A stretch of DNA of 17,033 nt from an uncultured Collinsella sp. (GTDB lineage: Bacteria; Actinomycetota; Coriobacteriia; Coriobacteriales; Coriobacteriaceae): NCBI GenBank assembly GCA_900546105.1, contig URBP01000043.1, positions 1 to 17,033 on the forward strand, written 5' to 3'. Below the pieces are notes generated by a model, which saw only the letters and a list, made by a program, of their open reading frames with translations, searched no databases and had not been told where the DNA came from. Shown here piece after piece: positions 8,606-13,985 of the stretch. Each line of letters starts with the position of its first letter. Position 1 is the stretch's first letter. The translations under genes were made by a program, and so were the position numbers.

Positions 8606-8856
8606 TAGCCTACATTTTCCCATTGGTTGCTAACCCAACCTTGATTAATCTTAGGATTTTTTGTTACCTGAGCAGTGCGCATGGCAACATCTTCTGTCAT
8701 AACATCCATTTTCTTCTTGGAAGTATCGACAATATCTTGCGCACCACGAAGCAAACGACCTCGAAGTTCATCGTCTGTCGCGATCTTATAGCCAGCAAAG
8801 GCACCGGCCGCGACAGTCGTCACCAATGCAATCGCAGTTAAAATCTTATTCCTCAT
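8602..8856 (-). CDS. Small membrane-anchored protein, YtxH-like, coupled to parB
   Basis: I do not recognise this 84-residue protein with certainty. It begins with MRNKILTAIALVTTVAAG, a single hydrophobic helix (about 4-24) that could be a membrane anchor or signal. GYKIATDDELRGRLLRGAQ and a charged amphipathic stretch follow, a layout like the small YtxH family. The C-terminus (PKINQGWVSNQWENVGY) is aromatic and polar. The start at 8856 is chosen because AGGAGG lies 6 bases before that ATG; an earlier ATG at 8874 lacks such a site. It overlaps the end of parB by 11 bp, so it is probably translated with parB, and a terminator follows. A link to chromosome segregation is suggested only by position. 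Confidence 0.7.
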   Translation of the reverse strand: MRNKILTAIALVTTVAAGAFAGYKIATDDELRGRLLRGAQDIVDTSKKKMDVMTEDVAMRTAQVTKNPKINQGWVSNQWENVGY

Positions 8857-9751
8857 CTTGGCCTCCTTGATCAAACTGAATCATTTCACCAAGAATACGA
8901 GAGAGCTCTTCCTCGTCTTTAAACTCAATCTCAATCTTATTCTTTCCACGCGAGCTTTTCACGCGCACGTTGGTATTAAATACCTGACGAAGTACACGCG
9001 CAGCCTTTTTAAAAGACTGAGGCGTTGCAGGCCGCGGCGTCTTAGGTGTCTCTCCGGCAGAAAACAATGGAGCAAGATTTTCTGTCGCTCTTACAGAAAG
9101 ACCCTCCGCAACAACCTTCTCTGCAAGTCGAATTCGAGCATCCTCATAGGGAACTGCAAGAATCGCACGTGCGTGACCAGCAGTAAGTTTACCCTCAAAA
9201 ATCATCTGCTGAACTACTTCGGGGAGATCGAGAAGGCGCAGCGAATTTGTAATTGCAGAGCGTGATTTGCTTACTGCCTTCGACAATGCCTCCTGGGTCA
9301 TACCGCTGGCATCAATGAGCTGGCGATAGCCCTTAGCCTCTTCGACGGGATTCAGATCAGAACGCTGAAGGTTTTCGATAAGAGCAAGAGCCAGCATCTC
9401 TTCATCATTAACATCTTTAATGATGACAGGCAGCTCCTCAAGACCAGCAAGCTTTGACGCCTGGTAACGACGCTCACCAGCGATGATCTCATAGCCGTTT
9501 CCATGCTTGCGAACCAACAGCGGCTGCAAAACGCCATGCTCTTGGATTGACTCGCTCAACTCGCGAAGTTCAGTTTCATTAAAGTGAATTCGCGGCTGAT
9601 TAGGGTTTGGAACGATATCCTCAATTGGCAGTTTAGTTTCAGATGCGGCATTTGAAGCCGATGCAGCCGAACTACCGGTCTCATACTCGGCCTCTGAGAC
9701 CAAAGCATTGAGTCCACGTCCCAATCCTCCACGTTTCTTTGCACTAGGCAC
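8846..9751 (-). CDS. parB: Chromosome-partitioning protein ParB (Spo0J)
   Basis: ParB binds parS, loads as a CTP-dependent clamp and organises the origin with ParA and SMC. The 301 residues show the N-terminal RGGLGRGLNAL segment that in homologues contacts ParA, the CTPase motif GERRYQAS (92-99), the ALIENLQRSDLNPVEEA box (124-139), and a helix-turn-helix (about 150-172, MTQEALSKAVSKSRSAITNSL) for parS reading. A Ser/Ala-rich linker (20-38) and a C-terminal dimerisation part with KNKIEIEFKDEEEL complete the usual layout. The start is GTG at 9751, inside the end of parA (8-bp overlap), with GAGG upstream. Its DNA is clearly richer in A+T than that of ddl or dinG. Confidence 0.97.
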   Translation of the reverse strand: MPSAKKRGGLGRGLNALVSEAEYETGSSAASASNAASETKLPIEDIVPNPNQPRIHFNETELRELSESIQEHGVLQPLLVRKHGNGYEIIAGERRYQASKLAGLEELPVIIKDVNDEEMLALALIENLQRSDLNPVEEAKGYRQLIDASGMTQEALSKAVSKSRSAITNSLRLLDLPEVVQQMIFEGKLTAGHARAILAVPYEDARIRLAEKVVAEGLSVRATENLAPLFSAGETPKTPRPATPQSFKKAARVLRQVFNTNVRVKSSRGKNKIEIEFKDEEELSRILGEMIQFDQGGQDEE

Positions 9752-10541
9752 GCTTGATCACCTCTTTTGCAAGGTTCATATACGCTTTTGCACCCTTATT
9801 TTGAGGCGCATAAGTAATTACCGGTTCTCCAAAAGACGGAGCTTCGGAGATTTTTACGGTACGGGGAATTAGAGTCTTAAAAGCCTTATCACCAAAGTAC
9901 GACTGAACCTCCTCAACAACCTGATTCGACAGAGAAGTACGCGAGTCATACATGGTCATAAGCACGCCATAGGTGTCTAAGCCCTTGTTCAGACGTGATT
10001 TGACCATCTTCATTGACTCAAGTAGCTTCGTAACGCCCTCGAGTGCGTAATACTCGCACTGAATCGGAATCAAAACGCTGTCTGCTGCGGTCAGAGCATT
10101 GATAGTAAGCAGGCCGAGCGAAGGAGGGCAGTCAATGAATATAAAATCGAACTCGTCCTGAATCGGCTCAAGCAAATCTTTAAGGCGGGTTTCACGAGCA
10201 ATTGCGCTTACGAGCTCAATTTCGGCACCTGCGAGCTGAATTGTAGCCGGAATGACGAATACCTTTTTGCAATTTGTATCAAGAATAAGCGATTCTGCCG
10301 GCACATCATTCAGTAATGCATCATAGATGCACTGATTAAGGTCTTCTTTTTCAATTCCAAATCCACTGGTGCTGTTTCCCTGTGGATCAAAATCGACAAT
10401 CAGTGTCTTGCGTCCCTGTTCACCCAGTGCTGCAAGGTTTACAGCCGTCGTTGACTTACCGACGCCGCCTTTTTGATTGATGATTGCAATAATACGCGTG
10501 TCTTTTGCGCTCTTCGAACGCTTAACGTCGCGAAATCCCAC
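9744..10541 (-). CDS. parA: Chromosome-partitioning ATPase ParA (Soj)
   Basis: ParA is a Walker ATPase that binds DNA as an ATP dimer and moves ParB-parS complexes; in Bacillus, Soj also controls DnaA. The 265 residues contain the deviant Walker A KGGVGKS (24-30), VDFDPQGNSTSG (49-60, Asp50 and Asp52), the Walker B segment FIFIDCPPSLG, and the C-terminal PRTVKISEAPSFGEPV signature. An N-terminal extension (VKRSKSAKD, residues 6-14) precedes the first strand. The start is GTG at 10541 with AGGAGG 4 bases before it; no ATG lies near. Three parS sites lie in the 134-bp gap upstream, so ParB spreading there could affect its transcription. Confidence 0.97.
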   Translation of the reverse strand: MGFRDVKRSKSAKDTRIIAIINQKGGVGKSTTAVNLAALGEQGRKTLIVDFDPQGNSTSGFGIEKEDLNQCIYDALLNDVPAESLILDTNCKKVFVIPATIQLAGAEIELVSAIARETRLKDLLEPIQDEFDFIFIDCPPSLGLLTINALTAADSVLIPIQCEYYALEGVTKLLESMKMVKSRLNKGLDTYGVLMTMYDSRTSLSNQVVEEVQSYFGDKAFKTLIPRTVKISEAPSFGEPVITYAPQNKGAKAYMNLAKEVIKRA

Positions 10542-10580
10542 GGTCCCTCCTGGTGTGTATTAAAGCTGTCAAACGGAGGA

Positions 10581-10596
10581 TGTTTCACGTGAAACA
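10581..10596. promoter_or_regulatory. parS site 1 (perfect)
   Basis: The perfect 16-bp palindrome TGTTTCACGTGAAACA is the canonical ParB-binding site. It lies 40 bp before the parA start and 39 bp from the next copy. Confidence 0.97.
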
Positions 10597-10619
10597 TTCC
10601 GATTCGATATCAACCGCCA

Positions 10620-10635
10620 TGTTTCACGTGAAACA
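10620..10635. promoter_or_regulatory. parS site 2 (perfect)
   Basis: This second perfect copy of TGTTTCACGTGAAACA is exactly 39 bp (start to start) from both neighbours; the 23-bp spacers between copies are unrelated in sequence. Confidence 0.97.
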
Positions 10636-10658
10636 CTGCAAGTTGTTAGTATCCATTA

Positions 10659-10674
10659 TGTTTCACGTGAAACA
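10659..10674. promoter_or_regulatory. parS site 3 (perfect)
   Basis: This third perfect copy of TGTTTCACGTGAAACA ends one base before the rsmG stop codon. Confidence 0.97.
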
Positions 10675-10675
10675 T

Positions 10676-11413
10676 CTAGGCAAGCGGATTCTTCTTTGCC
10701 ATGCCATTTGCACGAGGCAATGAAACGGATGCTGGATGACTCTTCTTAAGAACAATGAACTCTCTGTGGCCCAAGCCCTCAGGCAAATCGATTGCATCAT
10801 TCAGAAGCAAAGTGAAGCCGCAGATCTTAGCTGCTGACATGCCGGAAGTAAGCTCCTCATCAGATGGATTGCCCTTCGTGATAACAAATAGCCCTCCATC
10901 CTTGAGGAACGGAGCCGCATACTCAACAAGAATCGGCAGTGGGGCGAGTGCGCGAGCTGTTACGATAGAGAACTGTTTCTTATGGCTTCGAGCATATTCT
11001 TCAAGGCGATCATGGACTGCATGACATTTCTTCAATCCAAGAGCATGAACAAAAGTATTGACAGCATCGACCTTCTTGCCAACAGAGTCAATATAAGTAG
11101 CTTTTCGACGCGTGGTTATTGTTAATGGAATACCAGGGAAGCCTGCACCTGTTCCCATATCGAGCAAAGCTCCCTCAGGAGCCTTATTGATATAAGGGAG
11201 TAAAACAAGTGAGTCGAGGATATGAAGTACCGCAGCGTCTTCTATGTTAAGAATACGAGTGAGATTGGTTGTCTTATTTGTTTCCAGAACCAAATCAAGA
11301 TGCTGAATACATTTCCTTAGCTCAGCATCAGCTACATTCAAGGAATACTCTTTGCAATAAGAGACTAGACGACTTAACATCTCGTCAGCCTGCAGGTCTG
11401 TAAGTACAAACAA
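10676..11413 (-). CDS. rsmG: 16S rRNA (guanine(527)-N(7))-methyltransferase
   Basis: RsmG (GidB) methylates G527 of 16S rRNA; its loss gives low-level streptomycin resistance in several bacteria. The protein shows NKTTNLTRI (46-54), the SAM-binding loop LLDMGTGAGFPGIPL (83-97) and a basic C-terminal tail ending AKKNPLA. I choose the TTG at 11413 (245 residues) because AAAGGAG lies 6 bases upstream; an ATG at 11380 would give 234 residues with a poorer ribosome site. The frame is open further upstream to 11524, but that stretch contains the jag terminator and would make an unusually long protein. It lies in the AT-rich block and probably starts a unit with parA, parB and the small membrane gene. 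Confidence 0.93.
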   Translation of the reverse strand: MFVLTDLQADEMLSRLVSYCKEYSLNVADAELRKCIQHLDLVLETNKTTNLTRILNIEDAAVLHILDSLVLLPYINKAPEGALLDMGTGAGFPGIPLTITTRRKATYIDSVGKKVDAVNTFVHALGLKKCHAVHDRLEEYARSHKKQFSIVTARALAPLPILVEYAAPFLKDGGLFVITKGNPSDEELTSGMSAAKICGFTLLLNDAIDLPEGLGHREFIVLKKSHPASVSLPRANGMAKKNPLA

Positions 11414-11459
11414 CAGAAGCTCCTTTCTGACAAAAATCAGTGTATCGAGAACTTTTGAC

Positions 11460-11490
11460 AAAAAAAAGGGGACGTGGAAACCACGCCCCC
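11460..11490 (-). terminator. Strong intrinsic terminator after jag
   Basis: Read leftward, GGGGGCGTGG and CCACGTCCCC pair in a 10-bp stem (one G-T pair) with a TTT loop, followed by eight T residues. It begins 20 bp after the jag stop and separates the rpmH-to-jag transcript from rsmG-parA-parB. Confidence 0.93.
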
Positions 11491-11510
11491 TTAGCATAAG
11501 CTCGAGTAGA

Positions 11511-12080
11511 TTATCGAGCAACAATCACCACATGGCGATCAGGGTCAGAACCCTCAGAATGGGTATCGACGGCATCATTACCACGGAGTGCAATATGAAC
11601 CAGTCGGCGCTCATAGGCATTCATAGGCGGAAGCGAAACACTCTTATGAGTACGGATGGCACGCTCGGCGGCAGACTGAGCCATAGAGGCAACCTTATCC
11701 TGACGACGGCTCTTGTAGCCCTCAACATCAACCACAACCGGATACCTAAAGCCAAGCTTGCGGCTCACCAGCAAAGAGAACATGACCTGAAGAGCATCAA
11801 GGGTACGACCATGACGACCAATGAGAACAGCAAGATCAGGAGCCGTAACATCCAAAATCAGCTCACCCTCGTCGCCCTCGTACTCATCAATAGGAGAGTT
11901 GGCGGCATCGAAGTGCGAAAGGATGGAACGCAGAATGGAAATCGCAACATCGGCAATGGTGTCGAGCTCCTCATCGGTCAGCTCTTCACCGGCCTTGTAG
12001 CGCTGTGCAATCTCGGGATAATCGCCCGCAATCTGCGGGGCAACCTCCTCAAGCATATCCTCGATGATCTCTTCAGACAT
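11511..12080 (-). CDS. jag: Jag/KhpB-type RNA-binding protein (KH-R3H)
   Basis: This 189-residue protein is the partner normally encoded after yidC. It has a KH domain (about 72-125) with VLIGRHGRTLDALQ, including the GRHG loop (88-91) that contacts RNA. An R3H domain (about 130-189) follows, with PPMNAYERRLVHIAL (Arg158 and His162 form the R-x3-H motif) and THSEGSDPDRHVVI. The N-terminal 60 residues are acidic and helical and lack the separate Jag-N domain seen in Bacillus. The start is the ATG at 12080, with GGAG 6 bases upstream; the TTG at 12092 would overlap that ribosome site. In streptococci KhpB/EloR is an RNA chaperone controlling cell elongation and division; the role here is inferred from that. 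A small hairpin (about 11500-11519) spans its stop codon. Confidence 0.93.
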   Translation of the reverse strand: MSEEIIEDMLEEVAPQIAGDYPEIAQRYKAGEELTDEELDTIADVAISILRSILSHFDAANSPIDEYEGDEGELILDVTAPDLAVLIGRHGRTLDALQVMFSLLVSRKLGFRYPVVVDVEGYKSRRQDKVASMAQSAAERAIRTHKSVSLPPMNAYERRLVHIALRGNDAVDTHSEGSDPDRHVVIVAR

Positions 12081-12095
12081 AACGTACTCCAAAAG

Positions 12096-12107
12096 TTAGG
12101 TACCTAA
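12096..12107. repeat. 12-bp palindrome TTAGGTACCTAA, right copy
   Basis: This copy is identical to the palindrome at 8594-8605. It lies between the yidC stop and the jag ribosome-binding site, so it could be an operator for jag or one boundary of a transferred segment. Confidence 0.75.
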
Positions 12108-12125
12108 ATAAGATTGATATCCCGA

Positions 12126-12896
12126 CTACTTCTTCTTGTGCGGACGCGGCTTCTTCTCGCGACGGGTAACCTCGACCTGCAGCGGAGCGTTCTTGAGGCG
12201 CTCCTCCTCATCGGCCTTGGCCTTGTCGATGACCTTCTGCGTCACGAAGATCTGCTGGATAACCTGCCAGGCAGAAGACACATCGTAGTACAGAAGAACG
12301 CCGACGGGCAGGCTCCAGCCCATCCAAAGCATCATGACGGTCATGACAACGGCCATCATGCGCATGCTCTGGGCCTGCTGACCAGTCTGATTGCGAGACA
12401 TATACAGCTGCGGAATCAGGGTCAAGACAGCGAACAGAATCAGGCAAACCAGCGCAGGCAGCGCAACCACAAAGCCATCGGCAAAGGAAGCGCTCGGCGT
12501 GGTGGTAAGGTCAGGCAGGATGTTGAAGAACGAGAACGTGCCGTCGCTAAAGTAGTTCGGCAGGTTACGCAGCAGCGTAAACAGGGCGAACAGGACAGGC
12601 ATCTGGATCAACAGCGGCAGACAACCAGCCATGGGGTTGAACTTGTTCTCGCTGTAGAACTTCTGCATCTCCTCGGCCTGACGCGGGGGATCGTCGGCAT
12701 AGCGCTCCTGGATCTCGAGCATCTTAGGCTGCAGCACCTGCATGCGAGCCGTCGACTTGGTCGACTTGAGCATAAGCGGCGTCAGCAGCAGACGGATGAT
12801 GACCACCAGGATGATGATGGACAGGCCCCAGTCGACCGCAAAGGTCTGGATGAGCTTGAGCAGCTCAAAAAGGATGTTAACGATCCAATCCCACAT
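12126..12896 (-). CDS. yidC: Membrane protein insertase YidC/Oxa1
   Basis: YidC inserts membrane proteins, alone or with SecYEG. This 256-residue form has no large periplasmic domain, as in Gram-positive bacteria. It lacks the lipobox cysteine of Bacillus SpoIIIJ; the N-terminus MWDWIVNILFELL is amphipathic. Hydrophobic segments lie at about 23-41, 88-110, 142-165 and 178-204. Arg35 in VVIIRLLLTP is the conserved positive residue of the hydrophilic groove. NPMAGCLPLLIQMPVLFAL is the family hallmark. The cytoplasmic tail is strongly basic (RREKKPRPHKKK), a type of tail that in homologues binds ribosomes. GGAGG lies 9 bases before the ATG. It follows yidD by 29 bp and precedes jag by 45 bp. Confidence 0.96.
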   Translation of the reverse strand: MWDWIVNILFELLKLIQTFAVDWGLSIIILVVIIRLLLTPLMLKSTKSTARMQVLQPKMLEIQERYADDPPRQAEEMQKFYSENKFNPMAGCLPLLIQMPVLFALFTLLRNLPNYFSDGTFSFFNILPDLTTTPSASFADGFVVALPALVCLILFAVLTLIPQLYMSRNQTGQQAQSMRMMAVVMTVMMLWMGWSLPVGVLLYYDVSSAWQVIQQIFVTQKVIDKAKADEEERLKNAPLQVEVTRREKKPRPHKKK

Positions 12897-12925
12897 GTAA
12901 GTTTTCCTCCGATAGCGAGTGCCCG

Positions 12926-13150
12926 CTAAGGCACAGGGTCATAACCGCCGACGTGCAGGGGATTGCAGCGAGCGATGCGCCTCACGGCAAGCCAGCAGCC
13001 TCTCAAAACACCGTACTTCTCAATCGCCTGGATAGCGTATTGCGAGCACGTTGGGTAATAAATGCAAGCGTCAGGCAATAAGGGCGAAATAACCTGTTGA
13101 TATATGCGAATAGGAGCGATGGCAACACGTCGCAAAACGTGATTGTTCAT
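12926..13150 (-). CDS. yidD: Membrane protein insertion efficiency factor YidD
   Basis: YidD is a short, amphipathic, membrane-associated protein that helps YidC-dependent insertion. The 74 residues include IYQQVISPLLPDACIYYPTC, then SQYAIQAIEKYGVLRG and RCNPLHVGGYDPVP, the family signature almost unchanged. Its three cysteines (29, 35, 62) are at the conserved places. The ATG overlaps the rnpA stop codon as ATGA, so the two genes are translationally coupled. Confidence 0.96.
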   Translation of the reverse strand: MNNHVLRRVAIAPIRIYQQVISPLLPDACIYYPTCSQYAIQAIEKYGVLRGCWLAVRRIARCNPLHVGGYDPVP

Positions 13151-13485
13151 CGCTCCTCCCCGGCAACGCCGGCGCGTTTCATAAGCGAACGCAACGCCTT
13201 GTCCATCTCCTGCGGCGAGGAAACCCTCGTCTTGGGAGTCGCGAACAAGATGATGTCATAACCCGCAACGGGAAATCCACAGCTGCGAGCGGCCTCGCGC
13301 ATCACACGCTTAGATCGGTTGCGCACCACAGCACAACCGAGTCGTTTAGCACCAACGAAGGCGACCCTTCCGGAGTCGCCTTCGCCAACCGATTCACATA
13401 TGGTCATTCGAATCAGAGGGTGATTGAAACGACGCCCCTGACTGAACACATGCTCGAAATCTTGCCGAGACTTAATAGTCTTCAT
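13147..13485 (-). CDS. rnpA: Ribonuclease P protein component
   Basis: RnpA is the protein subunit that helps RNase P RNA bind pre-tRNA and trim its 5' leader. The 112 residues have KSRQDFEHVFSQGRRF at the N-terminus and the RNA-binding signature VVRNRSKRVMREAAR (53-67). Length is normal. I see no clear ribosome-binding site before the ATG at 13485; translation may depend on coupling with rpmH, which ends 20 bp upstream. Confidence 0.95.
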   Translation of the reverse strand: MKTIKSRQDFEHVFSQGRRFNHPLIRMTICESVGEGDSGRVAFVGAKRLGCAVVRNRSKRVMREAARSCGFPVAGYDIILFATPKTRVSSPQEMDKALRSLMKRAGVAGEER

Positions 13486-13505
13486 GCGAGATGTGTGTAT
13501 CGCTG

Positions 13506-13640
13506 CTAGACAGTGAGACGCTTGCGGCCCTTGGCGCGACGACGGGCGAGCACGGCACGACCACCCTTAGTGGCCATACGGGCACGGAAGCCATGGGTCT
13601 TGGCACGCTTACGCTTATTAGGCTGATACGTACGCTTCAT
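13506..13640 (-). CDS. rpmH: 50S ribosomal protein L34
   Basis: L34 is a 44-residue, very basic protein, [19 protein letters not shown] at the start and [12 protein letters not shown] at the end, conserved throughout. The start is the ATG at 13640 with AGGAGG 8 bases upstream; the frame is open to 13700 but that part is not L34. It is the first gene of the rpmH-rnpA-yidD-yidC-jag unit, reading away from the dnaA side of the origin. Confidence 0.98.
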   Translation of the reverse strand: MKRTYQPNKRKRAKTHGFRARMATKGGRAVLARRRAKGRKRLTV

Positions 13641-13712
13641 CTTAAGTTCCTCCTGCTGCATTTCGAGTGTCCGCGGGGGCGCGGACGCAGATATAGACAC
13701 GTGAGCTTGAAG

Positions 13713-13742
13713 ATTGTAGGGAAATCAATGTTCAAATGTCAA
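13713..13742 (-). promoter_or_regulatory. Promoter of the rpmH operon
   Basis: Read leftward, a perfect -35 TTGACA (13737-13742) and TACAAT (13713-13718) are separated by 18 bp. The -10 lies 72 bp before the rpmH start, leaving a leader that includes a C/G-rich stretch (about 13670-13690). Confidence 0.75.
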
Positions 13743-13837
13743 GAAATCAAAGGTAAAAGGTTGCAAAGAGTACACGGTTCCCCCATAAGCAGAACCGGCA
13801 CTTGAGGCAGCAGGCAACTTTTCACGAAATTTCATCG

Positions 13838-13848
13838 AGTTTTCAACA
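13838..13848 (+). promoter_or_regulatory. DnaA-box-like repeat 1
   Basis: AGTTTTCAACA contains TTTTCAACA, which fits the DnaA box TTWTNCACA except for A instead of C at position 6. Confidence 0.6.
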
Positions 13849-13862
13849 GGTCGTGTTGGGAA

Positions 13863-13873
13863 TGTTGAGAACT
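13863..13873 (-). promoter_or_regulatory. DnaA-box-like repeat 2 (reverse)
   Basis: Read leftward this is AGTTCTCAACA, 10 of 11 bases as in repeats 1 and 3, in the opposite direction between them. Confidence 0.55.
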
Positions 13874-13890
13874 TTTCGTCCGTTTTCCAA

Positions 13891-13901
13891 AGTTTTCAAC
13901 A
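13891..13901 (+). promoter_or_regulatory. DnaA-box-like repeat 3
   Basis: AGTTTTCAACA is identical to repeat 1 and is followed by the same GG. A reversed degenerate copy (TTTTGAAAACT) follows at 13904-13914. Confidence 0.6.
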
Positions 13902-13985
13902 GGTTTTGAAAACTTGTCGAAAGATGAGAAACATTGCGCGGTGAGCTACTATTTGTTCAAAACCTTTTGAAAGATTGCGAGCGGC

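Larger units (their letters stand above)
13743..13985. other. oriC: Probable replication origin (oriC) region
   Basis: This gene-free stretch between the rpmH promoter and the GHKL gene holds three copies of AGTTYTCAACA within 64 bp. An inverted repeat AGTTTTCA/TGAAAACT (13891-13898 and 13907-13914) adds a degenerate fourth, reversed copy. A near-canonical TTTTCCAAA lies at 13883. The left part (about 13735-13775) is A-rich and could melt. Gene content supports an origin: rpmH on one side, dnaA one gene away on the other, parS nearby. No good promoter for the GHKL-dnaA pair stood out. The remainder, including a weak CGGTTC/GAACCG hairpin near 13775-13797, has no assigned role. Confidence 0.65.

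Noticed and set aside
11500..11519. Hairpin GCTCGA/TCGAGC across the jag stop codon
   Set aside because: Short stem, no T run; the real terminator lies just beyond.
12081..12092. TTG start of jag at 12092
   Set aside because: The extra codons overlap the GGAG site that serves the ATG at 12080.
12114..12929. Rightward open frame of about 271 codons
   Set aside because: It is antisense to yidC, with a Gln/His-rich product typical of reversed membrane-protein codons.
13641..13700. N-terminal extension of rpmH by 20 codons
   Set aside because: L34 is 44 residues in bacteria and AGGAGG sits before the internal ATG at 13640.
13774..13798. Hairpin CGGTTC/GAACCG in the origin gap
   Set aside because: Only a 6-bp stem with an 11-base loop and no T run, so not called a terminator.
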